From Acanthosepion esculentum (taxonomy: Eukaryota; Mollusca; Cephalopoda; Sepiida; Sepiidae), in the NCBI GenBank assembly GCA_964036315.1, contig OZ038479.1:54406746-54470745 (forward strand): a stretch of 64,000 nt of DNA, given 5' to 3'. Within the stretch, counting starts at the first letter, position 1. Every line of letters starts with the position of its first letter. A model generated the notes under the pieces. It was not told the DNA's origin. It saw only the letters and a list, made by a program, of their open reading frames with translations, and searched no databases. This document shows, piece after piece, positions 10,285 through 20,619 of the stretch. The position numbers were made by a program, and so were the translations under genes.

Positions 10285-10720
10285 CGTAAAAAAGGTGTGT
10301 CAAAAAGGACAGTTATTCCCTTGACGCTGTACTATTATTTTGTACAGTAAACCTGGATAGAAGAGACCCGGATATAAGAGAAACCCGGATATAAAAGATT
10401 TTCTCTGGTCCCAAATTAGAGCCTGTGTTAATAAAACAAAATAGACCAAACCCGGATATAAGAGAAACCCGGATATAAGATACTTATTATCCGGTCCCGA
10501 CAACTCTCTTATATCCGGGTTACACTGTACTACCTTCACTCCTTCGGCAATGTTTGTTTTAAAAAGTGATGATTAAAATTTTAATAAAACGCAAACATAT
10601 GAAAGTGAATTTATACAATTTCTTTTTTTTGTTCATTGAGAATTTGAAACAAAAATATTAAACACTATTTATTTATTAGATTTACAAGAATTTTCAAAGT
10701 TTGTTTGTTTTTTTTTTTAG
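10285..10720 (+). mobile_element. Half copy of foldback element FB1, interrupted by a MITE
   Basis: GGTGTGTCAAAAAGGACA near 10290 and CTACCTTCACTCC ... TTTTAAAAAGTGATGATTA ... CATATGAAAGTGAATTTATACA at 10530-10620 match one arm of the foldback element at 32.2-32.8 kb. The match is split exactly by the pogo-like MITE at 10345-10527. Confidence 0.6.
10345..10527. mobile_element. pogo/Tigger-like MITE, 183 bp, TA target duplication
   Basis: The ends are CAGTAAACCTGGATA and TATATCCGGGTTACACTG, flanked on both sides by TA. The interior repeats the terminal word (A)ACCCGGATATAAGAG several times. The CAGTG...CCGGATATAAG type of end with TA duplication is characteristic of pogo/Tigger elements of the Tc1/mariner group. 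Shorter relatives occur at 13993-14060 and 20502-20612. Confidence 0.75.
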
Positions 10721-11900
10721 TTTTTTATTATCATTATGAAGTGTACATTTTCTTCTGTCCAATCTGAAAGAAAATAATGTGTTGTTTTTTCTATGCAAGC
10801 ACTAACTCCCGGGAGAAAAAAAATTGTTTTTAAGTTTTCTTTTATTGAATTATTTTTGGTAAAGTTCGGGACGAATATTTTGTATGTTCACACTTGAAAT
10901 TGCATAAATTTTGGACTGAAAGTGAAACAACAATAACATATTCATTCTTCAGGGATTTTTCTTTATATAACTTTAAAAAAAAATGCAAACACCCAATTAA
11001 TATCAAATTTTTTAAAAAGTACACACGAGATATCGAGAGGGTACATCCCACCAAAGTTTTGTAATAAAATAATTTGTTCGCTATACAATCTATTCAATAA
11101 TTAATAATTTCGTTTGAATCGGATAATTCCCTGATTTTTCGGCATTTTTTAAAAACTGCACGAGCGACCTTTATGCTTACATTTTTCAAGAAAAGAAAAA
11201 CTCATCCATTTTCTTTGGTGATATCTGATAGTACCGTATCTAATGTCAAATAAAATATTTCTCATAATATTTTCTTAAAAATAATGACTAAAAAATATCT
11301 CCCTACTCTCATGTTAGTTAAAAAAGTTGAAATATCTGGTACAGTTATTTTTGTAAAAATTCATCCAGATGCTACAAAAAAGTACTCGTAAAACACCATG
11401 TAAATAAAGTGGAGGAGGGGGTCTTAAACTGTTTTGTAATAAAAATCTGTTAAAAACAAAACATTTATTGAAAATGAATTCATTAGTTTATTTATTTACC
11501 TTTCAGATGTTGAATTTCCATGTAAAAGACAAAATTAAAAATGTAGAGCAAGTGGAGCAGACGAAGATAATGACTTTTTTATGTTTTCCAAATTTTGGTC
11601 GAATTTAGGATTTCTCAGTCAATCGACACAGTTTTTGTATTGGTCACTAATGCATAACAATATAATGTTGAAGATGAAAATATTGCCACGAAAGGATCGG
11701 AAATGGGGGGAAAATGACATAAGGGGGAAAAGAAACCGGTGTAGATTTAAAATTCGTCCCTTACATGAACATGGTTAAGTTGAACTATGAAATTACGAAT
11801 AAATTTCTTTTGGATTGTACAATAACAATAGGCAGTACAACCAGAAATAATCATTTTTCTCAATTATTTTTTCTTCATATACTGATGACACACTCCAGAT
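10720..11900. other. AT-rich sequence, no recognised feature
   Basis: No open frame with family resemblance was found. The segment near 11090-11150 (AATTTCGTTTGAATCGGATAATT) is weakly like repeat family X described at 45.9 and 58.7 kb. Small frames here, including the overlapping pair ending at 11962, run into the CATA microsatellite and are not credible genes. Confidence 0.4.
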
Positions 11901-11906
11901 CACGAA

Positions 11907-11918
11907 TACATACATACA

Positions 11919-11953
<35 letters not shown>
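11907..11953. repeat. (CATA)n microsatellite
   Basis: Eleven or so uninterrupted CATA/TACA units are followed by a short TA tract. Confidence 0.9.
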
Positions 11954-11955
<2 letters not shown>

Positions 11956-12002
11956 CAATTAAATTTTATAAAAGTTAATAGGGGGTCCAGTTTGCTATGT
12001 AA

Positions 12003-12664
12003 AGTTTTACTTTTCTGTTTAGTTCATGAATTCAAAATGAAATTTTCGATGGCCTGTGTTTGTGTACGTTACACTAATTATTAGTACTATAAGTGGTGGG
12101 AGATATTAGTGACTAATATCTCCCACCACTTAGTACAGTACACAAACCAAAACAAAAACGTGCTCATCACATACGTTCTTAACAAAAACGTCAGGAAAAA
12201 AAAAATGAAATTTGTAACCTAACCTGGAATTTGATTACTTACTTAACTATCGATCATATACTCGAAAATTATTATTTTCTTGTTAATTTTTTAAAGAAAT
12301 CATGCCGTATGTTATCACGGTTGTTTTGCCCTTTCGTAACAGGGGTGGGGGTGGGGGGTACAATTAATTTAAATTGCTTAGCAAACCATAAAAAATTAAC
12401 TTTTTATTTAAGATTTTTAAACTTAATATTTGTGATCTGGACAGAAGAAGCAAGTAAATATTGTAATCTGAACAAAAATAAAAGTTGTAAAAACAATAAA
12501 AAAATTATTATTTCTGGTTGCAGTGAGTGAACTCCGCCAATTTCTTTAAATTTTAGTAAGTAAAGAAAATAAATAATTATCTCGACAGTTTTACTTTTCT
12601 GTTTAGTTCATGAATTCAAAATGAAATTTTCGATGGCCTGTGTTTGTGTACGTTACACTAATTA
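12003..12664. repeat. 78-bp exact direct repeat flanking about 506 bp, with hairpin
   Basis: 12003-12080 and 12587-12664 are identical over 78 bp (offset 584). Directly after the first copy lies a perfect 19-bp hairpin (12091-12109 with 12113-12131, 3-nt loop). It could be a short-LTR-like element, a recent local duplication or part of a larger satellite unit. Confidence 0.8.
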
Positions 12665-12780
12665 ATGACGGGTTAAAACGCAGTAAAGAAAAACAAAGCG
12701 AAGCACTTTGTTTTTTTTTATGTAGTAGTCGTGAAGTCAAACACACAGAAATTAGCTGTAAAGGATAAAATAGGTACTTC

Positions 12781-12782
<2 letters not shown>

Positions 12783-12844
<62 letters not shown>
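12783..12844. repeat. (AT)31 microsatellite
   Basis: This is a pure AT dinucleotide tract of about 62 bp. It explains the isoleucine-tyrosine runs in overlapping frames. Confidence 0.95.
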
Positions 12845-12849
<5 letters not shown>

Positions 12850-12851
<2 letters not shown>

Positions 12852-13760
12852 TATGGTATTCACTTTTTTTTTTAAAACTTATTAATTACCAATTTGAAAA
12901 ATTTATAAACTAAAAACACCTAAAAAATGTTTAACTAGTCATGAGGAAAACTAAAAAAACATCATTCGAACTGGAAACGCATAGTACTTTTATTACATTA
13001 TTTAAAAAAAAAAGTCTGGGGGAAACCTAAGTTGGAATTTTTTTATAATGCCAATAACATAACATATTTGATTTCGAACATTTTTTTTTTTTTAGAGGTG
13101 AACGGCTCAGTTTCTGTAAAACTAAAAACTAAAATTAAGATTATTAATTATAATAATTAATTCATGGGTAATTAAATTTTAAGGTGGGTAAACGCAGAAA
13201 TTACCCGGACAGGGAGTCAAGGGAAAGGGAACAGAACTTTTTTGCAACGAAAATCAGTGAAAGAAAAAAAACAAACGTACATACAAAACAAACACACACT
13301 AAATAATTGGAAAGTTTCATACCAGATCAAGGGGTTGAATTGTGGGGACCATCAAATCATCCCATGTGACAGTGATATCAAATAAATACGATAAACAGCG
13401 CAGGCATAGCTATTAAGAATGATAGCAGATGTCGTCATGTAGATAATCTGGATCGATAAGTACGTAGCCTAGCATATCGTAATTATCTGAAATTTTTACT
13501 GCATAAATTATTGAATTAAAACTTGACAGGGAAAGAGACACTAAAACTGGTTCACTGGTAAAAAAAAAAAGAAACTGAAAATTATTGGGGAGATCATTTT
13601 TGCAGATTGGTATATTCTCATTAGACTTTCCTTTTTAGTTTACGACCCACATTTGTCAGAATCAAAAAATACTGTTGTTTTTTTTAAGAAGAGAGAGGTC
13701 CTGTTTAGTTTATAATATAAATACAGCATCAAATCGATCCCTGACATAATGAGTAGTGAT
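12850..13760. other. AT-rich sequence, no recognised feature
   Basis: I see no family-like frame, no SINE head and no tandem array in this stretch. Confidence 0.45.
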
Positions 13761-13764
13761 TTTC

Positions 13765-13892
13765 CAAGTGTAGCTCAAATGTGGCATAAGGCCGAAAGTA
13801 TGGGGCACCCAGTGAGGACCAAACTCACTGCTCAGTCGTAATTGTTCTAGCGAGACAAGCTTGCTAACCATTACACCACCTCGAGGTGACCC
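13765..13892 (-). mobile_element. tRNA-derived SINE with LINE-like 3' tail
   Basis: On the minus strand: GGTGGTGTAATGGTTAGCAAG (A box type) near 13885-13865, then GTGAGTTTGGTCCTCACTGGG (B box type) near 13835-13815, then TTTCGGCCTTATGCCACATTTG at 13800-13778. The last block matches the 3' end of the LINE at 23651-25637 (CGGCCTTGTGCCACATTTG) with one difference in 19. This is the layout of a SINE mobilised by a partner LINE. Confidence 0.65.
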
Positions 13893-13992
13893 CTGATATG
13901 TTAAAGAGTTACTGTTATTTGTACTTTGTTTTTATTTATAACTGTTAAGTTTGAAACCATGCTTTACGTAATTGATAACTCACTTTGTAATA

Positions 13993-14060
13993 CAGTGTAA
14001 TCCGGATATAAGAGACTTCTTCTCCGGTCCCGACAACTCTCTTATATCCGGGTTACACTG
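13993..14060. mobile_element. pogo/Tigger-like MITE, 68 bp
   Basis: CAGTGTAATCCGGATATAAG ... CTTATATCCGGGTTACACTG is flanked by TA on both sides. The termini pair over about 24 bp with one mismatch, leaving an interior of about 20 bp (TTCTTCTCCGGTCCCGACAA). Confidence 0.8.
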
Positions 14061-14267
14061 TAGTGCTCTAATCAATATATTTTTCAATTATGACAAATGC
14101 TGGAGCTTGCAGAAGATCTAATAAATGCTAATCTACTAAATTATTTCCCCTACCCATTTTTTCCTTATTTTTCTTTTTTACAAGTGGACCAGTGAATTTA
14201 AGTAGTCCCAGGTAAGAGATGACATTGAAAAATGAATATATTTTTTTTTTATTGTATCATTAGTAGA

Positions 14268-14510
14268 GATGTATTACTGAGAGCCGAGTTCAAATTCCAT
14301 TTGAATCCATTACATTCACTTACGTGCTAATACCCTTGGGAAACATATGAATCCTCTTCTACCCCGGGTTCTATAGCCTTGGATGACAACTGGTCTACCA
14401 CAAATAGAAATGGCAACCTACTGTGGGAAAAAATCTGTCTTGTCAATCATGTATCAAAAGATACATGATCGCCTAAGCATGTATCACGCATGGCACATAA
14501 CTGACTGATA
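14268..14510 (+). mobile_element. tRNA-derived SINE (SINE-A family)
   Basis: The B box is GAGTTCAAATTCC (14286-14298). The conserved core GGTTCTATAGCCTTGGATG / CAACTGGTCTACCACA / AGAAATGGCAACCTACTG follows, then the tail AGCATGTATCACGCATGG and ACATAACTGACTGA. The head is truncated before the A box. Other copies lie at 30.5, 40.9 and 56.3 kb. Confidence 0.7.
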
Positions 14511-14514
14511 TACC

Positions 14515-15420
14515 AACCTAGTGAGGGGACATGGGTTTTACATACCAACCAGTGTGGTAATCTACTTGAATCATGGATGGTGCTATTTTTCTTTAATTTT
14601 AGAAGCCAGTGGTGTTAATTGTTGTACCGTGGATTTCACAAGTTGGGTAGGGGGTTAGTGATTTCCAGCTAACAAGATACATTACTGCTAAATCATTGTT
14701 TCATCAAATAAGACCATCATTTATTTTAAAGGGAAATTATTCTGAACAATTTAGCTATATTATGATGTAATATGTTATACAGTACAGTAACTTTAGTGTT
14801 ATTTTCAATAAACAATGCAAATTTAAATTTAAAAGATTTTATCCTATAATTTGTGACTAGCAGTCTTATGTTGTTATACACACTATTATCTTTTTTTTTG
14901 TTTTTATTAATTATGATCTAACAAATGATTTAGCAAATTGAACAGCCTTTTTTGTAATCTTTTACAAGGTCCTTATTTATTGAATGCTTTTTAAAAAAAT
15001 GCGTATTTTGCTTGTAGTGATTCATAATTAGAATTATAGTTAAATTTTTAAATCAGTTTGTAAGCAAAAACCTGCAGAAATTACGTATTTCTGTACATAT
15101 TTTCAGATGATGTTTAAAACTAAATGCTCAAAAACTGGTAAAAGCTATGAATCTGATTTTTGGTGTCAGTACTTATCATATCAAACCCTAGCTTTTACAC
15201 TGAGTGCAATGTTGATTTTCTAAACAAAAAAAAAAAATGTGAAAAATCATCATTCTCTAATGAAGGATGATTTCTTTTTTGAGAAAGGTATGTATCACTC
15301 CCTTCTCCACCCATCTATTGGTTAAACAGTAGGACTTGTATCTGCAAAAATCATTGTCATCTCAAAAAAAAACTGTGAATGAAATATTCACTTGAAAATG
15401 AAGCAAGAAATAAAAAAAAA
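14515..15420. other. AT-rich sequence, no recognised feature
   Basis: A short piece around 14510-14580 (GTGAGGGGACATGGGTTTTA) may still be repeat-derived. Otherwise I recognise nothing in this stretch. Confidence 0.4.
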
Positions 15421-15424
15421 AATA

Positions 15425-15945
15425 TTCTTACAATCCAAAATATTTTTTTTGCTTTAAATAACCAACAAAAGGTTGATAAGCCATAAAAAAAGAACAAATC
15501 AACCATTTGTTTTCTACAGTTTTGTATTCAGATTTTTCTTTCTCTTAAACTGGTTGCCATCCAAGGCTAGAGAACTCTATTATTTAACCTCCAAATAAGT
15601 GAGAACAGATAGTCATACTTTTCACAAGATTATTAGTGCAAAAGTGAATACAACTGACTTGACTAGGTTTGAAATCTACCTGCCAATTTCACTTTCTCTG
15701 CTGATGATGTCATGCACATTGTCTTCAATATATACCAAAAATATAGATGGGTTTCCTTCTCTTATTGTTTAATACCCAAGCCCACTCTACACACATGCTT
15801 GGGGGCAAGCAAATGGATTCTTGACTTTCCCAAGGGCATTTGTGTGAAAGTAAATGAAACAGATTAGGCTGGAAATTTTTTTTTTTTTTAATCTCAGTTC
15901 ACCAATTTTTCTTTCCGTGCCAATACCCATACATTCAGCTGTCTT
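15425..15945 (-). mobile_element. Nested SINE fragments
   Basis: 15425-15506 is the 5S/tRNA-SINE tail in plus orientation (GCTTTAAATAACCAACAAAAGG, GGTTGATAAGCCATA). 15535-15715 is a SINE-A copy in minus orientation (GGTTGCCATCCAAGGCTAGA, then the head with GGTTTGAAATCTACC). 15740-15945 is a second diverged minus-strand SINE-A piece (CCCAAGGGCATTTGTGTGAAAG). The juxtaposition indicates insertion of SINEs into SINEs. Confidence 0.5.
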
Positions 15946-16439
15946 ATTAAAATTCTGGATTGATTTATTTTATGTAAATGAGGCGGTAGTAAAAAAAAAA
16001 AAATAAACTTTACCAATTACTATTACTGATAATGAAAAACCACCAATGGGCAATTCTCTTTATTTCTTTGAGTTCATGACTGAAGATTTTGATCTCTTTT
16101 TAAATTCACAATTACAAAAAGATGTTCATATTTAGGGGAAATATATTTTTTGGTTAGTCTGGCCTATCTGTAGAAAGAAAAACAAAATGTACTTTTTTGA
16201 ATAGCCATTACTCTTGCGGCTGGATTAGATGAGTGGACGGATATTTAAATTTAATTTTTTTTTTTTTTTTTTTCAATCTATTTTTAACTCTTATTCCAGG
16301 ACCCCATTTATTTTATTTTCTATTTTTTTTGCAACCTGAATGCTTATTCCAATTTCCTCTCCCCTATCTTTGTTTTGAAAACAATTTAATTTTTAATTTT
16401 CCACTCTAGTCGGGGCTGTTGCAAGGGTCAAGTGTCCCC

Positions 16440-17090
16440 TCACTCAAAATCTATAATAAGGCTCTCCCACTCTACTACATCTCAATTTTCATAAGGTAGT
16501 ATTCGTATCAAAATACAAATTTTATTCATTGTAACCGAATTATGTACAATAATGCAGTGCTACTCGAAGTAATGGTCCATGGACTGGTGCCAGTATGTGA
16601 AGCATCAACTACTGGTATGTGGCCAGTGTCCAGGCCATGCTAAGGAATCATTTGAAGCTTATTTTTTTATCACTTTTTATATGTTTTGATATTGAATTAT
16701 TTTTTGCAAAATAAATGTAAGATGAAAAATAGTCAACTTTTATTATATTCATTTGGTATAAATTAATATTACCATGAAATATTACAGGTACGTGACACAT
16801 TGAGAAAAGAAATGCCAGTCCACCATATTATATAGTTTGAGAGACACTGCAATGCATCATATGCAATATAGGTGAACAATTCAACTAAAAAAATTGAAAA
16901 TAAATACAGTGTATCTAAAATACAAATTACAGACATTTCATCATTCCATCTTAAATAAATCAACAGTGTTTTGTGACAATTTTTAACATCAACTTGAGAT
17001 TTTTCTTGTTAAAAAGTTGAATAATTTTCAACATCATGGACAAAAAAAAATAGTGAATTTGATATAGAGTTTTTTTCAAATTTAGCATAT
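16440..17090 (-). repeat. Left arm of a diverged long inverted duplication
   Basis: Reverse-complemented, this arm matches 19850-20110 in the same order: AACTTTTTAACAAGAAAAATC, GTTGATGTTAAAAATT, TTTTTAGTTGAATTGTTCA, AATACTACCTTATGAAAATTG, AGATGTAKTAGAG. It carries about 300 bp absent from the other arm. Two small minus-strand frames inside (16769-16963 and 16960-17151) are not recognised. Confidence 0.55.
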
Positions 17091-17370
17091 GCAAAACAAA
17101 TTCACAGAGGGTAGGGATTTTTTGTTTCCATTTTGGAAAAAGCGCAATCAATTCTTTTGGTGCTACCTAGAATGTTCATTCATATTTCTCACTTGTGACA
17201 TTTGACTTACAAATGATTTCTTTTTATTTTCAAACAAACGTTTATTTTTAGTCGATATACCCGTATCTGAATAGACACTGTTTTTTTTTTTTTTTCTTTT
17301 TTCTTTGAAACCATATTTATTTCGTCAACGGCCTGCACGCTTGAGAAATTTATTAAAGAAAATGTGCTCT

Positions 17371-17436
17371 CCGGCAGGATTCGAACCAGGGTTCCCTTTT
17401 GCAGCGTTTTACTTTTCTCCTAATGACATGTGTGTG
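17371..17436 (-). repeat. tRNA-like fragment (possible SINE head)
   Basis: The minus strand reads CCTGGTTCGAATCCTGCCGG, an excellent B box with flanking tRNA-like arms, but no matching acceptor stem or cloverleaf could be completed. Therefore a SINE or tRNA relic, not a gene. Confidence 0.35.
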
Positions 17437-17449
17437 TCTGTCTAATACA

Positions 17450-17640
17450 GTGAGCCCCCGCCTATTCGCGGCTTCACACATTCTTGGAATTTTCTTTTAA
17501 AACATGTACTTGTTATTCGCGGAAACCCCGAATATTCGCGGAAACCCCGAATATTCGCCTGTTTTTTTTTTTCTAAAGAAGATACGTACAAATTATTCGC
17601 TGATAACTACCTCGATTCGCGTATTTTTTCAATAGAACAT
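17450..17640 (+). mobile_element. Tigger/pogo-like terminus, second family
   Basis: TACAGTGAGCCCCCGCCTATTCGCGG is the classic form of a Tigger-type end (CAGTGNNCCCCCGCNTATTCGCGG). It is followed by repeated AACCCCGAATATTCGCGG words. No matching right end was found, so this is a partial or rearranged copy. Confidence 0.55.
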
Positions 17641-18554
17641 ATTTAAAATATTATTGTATTATTTTCCTGTTAAGTGACTTAAACAGTCCATTTTTTATGG
17701 TAAAAATTGGTTTCATTGTAAAAAAAAAAAAAACGCAAAATAAAACATGCGTAATGCTTGGGCTTTTGTTTAAAGGCTGCGGCTAGGGTCTTAAAAAAAA
17801 GTGTTGTTTTTTTTTTTTTGCTAAGTCTGGGGGCATCATCACAGTTTAAAATTCTGTTTCTAGAAAATAAAACTATTATAATATTGCTTACGTCGTGTAT
17901 TTTTAATCTCTGATTTACTCAAATTTCCATTTTTTTTTTTCAACGTCGTCTGCTTCCAATCAATTTTTACTGTGAAAAAAAAACAACAAAAACACTTCTC
18001 TAAAATTGCCAACACCAAAAAAAAAAACAAACTAGATCTAAAATGCGGTACGAGGAGATGAGGCGGGCAATAGGGTTTCCAAACCAGGAGAGATTTCCAA
18101 CTATATGGGGTACACGGGCCCACAAAGCTGAATTAGATCAGTCAGGGATTTTGAGAGGGAGAGTGATAGGGGGTAGGCGGTGATTTGTGTTTAGTTTAGT
18201 TTTTTATTATGTGAAAGGGAAAAAATGCGTAAATTTTTAAAAAGAATCATTGATTCTCAAATCGAAATACAAGACAAAAAACGGCGGGACACGTTGTTCA
18301 GCATCAAAATATTCGATGAGGTTTTAGAAACACATTTTTTTTTTCAGATTTTACTTTTTTATTTTAAATGTATGTGCACATAAAGAAAATTAAAAATGAT
18401 AATCGTTACGCTCAGACTTACTTAGACCGTATACACATCGTTGTAAGATAAAAATAAAATAATTTTTGACATTTTCATAATTGAAAATAAGTGTTGGTGA
18501 TTCCAGGGTCGGTACAGGGTGGGGCTGATTAGGGTTCTGTTGGGGCAGTGCTTT

Positions 18555-18850
18555 ATGTTCCTTGCTATCTTAACATTTTTTCTTCTACCTTAAGCACAAG
18601 TGACTATTCGCAGATTTTGACATCATTATGAGGTCATTTTTCTTTCTTTTCGTCCAGATTCATGTTTGTTTTTTGCTCATGCTAAGTCTCGAAAAAAAAA
18701 AAACACTATAAAATTCACTTTTTTTATATCTATAATGACAATGTAGAATGTGTTTTTAAAAAAATGGTTCAACTTTTTAACAAGAAAAATCACAATTTGA
18801 TGTTAAAAATTGCCGAAAAAAAAAAGTTGATTTCTTTAAGATGGGATGAT
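18555..18850 (+). repeat. Direct diverged repeat, copy 1 (partner 19640-19960)
   Basis: The order GGGCAGTGCTTTATG, CTTGCTATCTTA, ATGCTAAGTCTCGAAAAAAA, AAATTCACTTTTTT, CAACTTTTTAACAAGAAAAATC, TTGATGTTAAAAATTGCCG is repeated about 1.08 kb downstream with many substitutions and indels. It shares its distal half with the inverted copy at 16.9-17.1 kb. Confidence 0.55.
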
Positions 18851-19639
18851 GCTTTTGTCCGAGAACTAAATTACTAATTAATTAGAACAGAACTAAAAAA
18901 AAACGTCGCCTGCCTGGAAGATAACAGTTCAGCAAACAAGTGGTACCCGGGATTCGAGTTGTTTCATTATGTTTTTTCTGCTCTGCTGCGACAACTTGAA
19001 AAATAAACATAAAGCATAAAAAATCTCCCATAGAACCAAACTGGTCCAAAATATTAAAAAAAAATAACATAAACAGACGTTACCTTTTGTTGTTTTTTTT
19101 TTTACATTATTAGCATAAAAACACTTTCTTTAAGTTTTTAAGTGCGCTTTCGACAGGTTTGTTTTCTTCAGGGCAATGGAACATAGAAAGGAAAAATAAT
19201 AATATTGTTACTATCATTTTAGGGTTAAATTGTCTTTCTAAAATCTGAACTTTCTTCTTCGGCAATCCAAGCAGATAAATAAATTAAATTAAAAACAAAG
19301 TCAGTTGAAGAACGAATGTCAAAGGGAACTAATCAACAGTTTCTTGAGAACTTTTAGAACATTTGTATCTTGCATGAATTTTCTGCGTTTTTATGTCAAC
19401 CATTATTAAGAAAACATAAAAAATCACTAACTGAATTGAAAAAGCAATCCTTAAATTTTACAAACGCTAATTTTATTATCCCGTGTTTTTGCTCAATAAA
19501 TACCACAACTAGGAATCGGCGATAGGTTCGCACTTCTCCCCGGTCTTTTGAAAAGAGTAGCCCTTGTTTTGTTGGGCCCCGTACGTAGTACCCCCAACTC
19601 CGACTGGAAGGTGTGGGGCTGGTAGGGAGCTCCGGGCAG

Positions 19640-20110
19640 TAGTGCTTTGTGACCCTCGCTATCTTATCAATGTTTGCATTTATATACATTTAAATTTTAC
19701 TAAACTAAAACTAAGTACAAATGACTAAAAGGATGAAGAAAAACGTTTTCGCTATTTTGATGTCATTTCTGGAGTTTTTTTTTTGTCCAAATCCGTAAAT
19801 TTATTTTGCTTTATGCTACGTCTAAAAAAAAAAGACAAAAGAAAAGCCCCTTATAACTTACACTTACGAAATTCACTTTTTTCATCCATAATAATTATTC
19901 AACTTTTTACAAGAAAAATCTGAAGTTGATGTTAAAAATTTCCGCAAAACTTTGTTGATTTATAAGAATAATTATGACATGTCTCGAATTTATTATTTTC
20001 AATTTTTCTAGTTGAATTGTTCATCTATATGATCAAGTTACAATAAAATTTGTATTTTATATGAATACTACCTTATGAAAATTGAGATGTATTAGAGAGA
20101 CTTAGAGACA
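19640..20110 (+). repeat. Direct repeat copy 2 and right arm of the inverted duplication
   Basis: This stretch is similar both to 18555-18850 in direct orientation and, beyond 19870, to 16440-17090 in inverse orientation. It ends around AGAGACATAGATTCAGTGGGC. No coding potential was recognised. Confidence 0.55.
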
Positions 20111-20501
20111 TAGATTCAGTGGGCAGCCACGAAACGCTGATGTTTAGGATTGGGTCTCTGGTTCTTTCTAACTAAAAAAAGTCTTCTCATTCTCTTTAAC
20201 TCCCAGTAGCACCTTGTGACTTAGTGGCATTAGTGAATTGATTAAAAAGGTCTAAAACCTAAAATTGAATCGGCTTTTCTTTACCTTAATAATGGGCTGT
20301 ATGTCCGTGTACCGTGCCGAGGACAGATGAAGTATGGAAGACTAAAAATGATATTTCTCAAGAAGATGGTAGTATATTCACAACATTGTTATATGGCGAG
20401 CAACACTATTCATATGTATTCTGGTTACTGCCGTCTCTTGTCCCATAAGCCGTTAGGGTTGTAAGACTAACTGGGTAAATAAATTTAAATAATTAGATAT
20501 A

Positions 20502-20612
20502 CAGTGTAACCCGGATATAAGTATCTTATATCCGGGTTTGGTCTATTATATATACATTAACACAGGCTCTAATTTGGGACCAGAGAAAATCTCTTATATC
20601 CGGGTTACACTG
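20502..20612. mobile_element. pogo/Tigger-like MITE, 111 bp
   Basis: The termini CAGTGTAACCCGGATATAAG and CTCTTATATCCGGGTTACACTG are flanked by TA on both sides. The interior (TTTGGTCTATT...AACACAGGCTCTAATTTGGG) is the reverse complement of part of the 183-bp copy at 10.4 kb. Confidence 0.8.
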
Positions 20613-20619
20613 TAATAGA

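Noticed and set aside
17371..17436. Possible tRNA gene
   Set aside because: A good B box is present, but no complete cloverleaf or acceptor stem could be drawn. It is more likely a SINE or tRNA relic.
18930..18965. Second tRNA-like B box (GATTCGAGTT context)
   Set aside because: No A box at suitable spacing and no paired arms.
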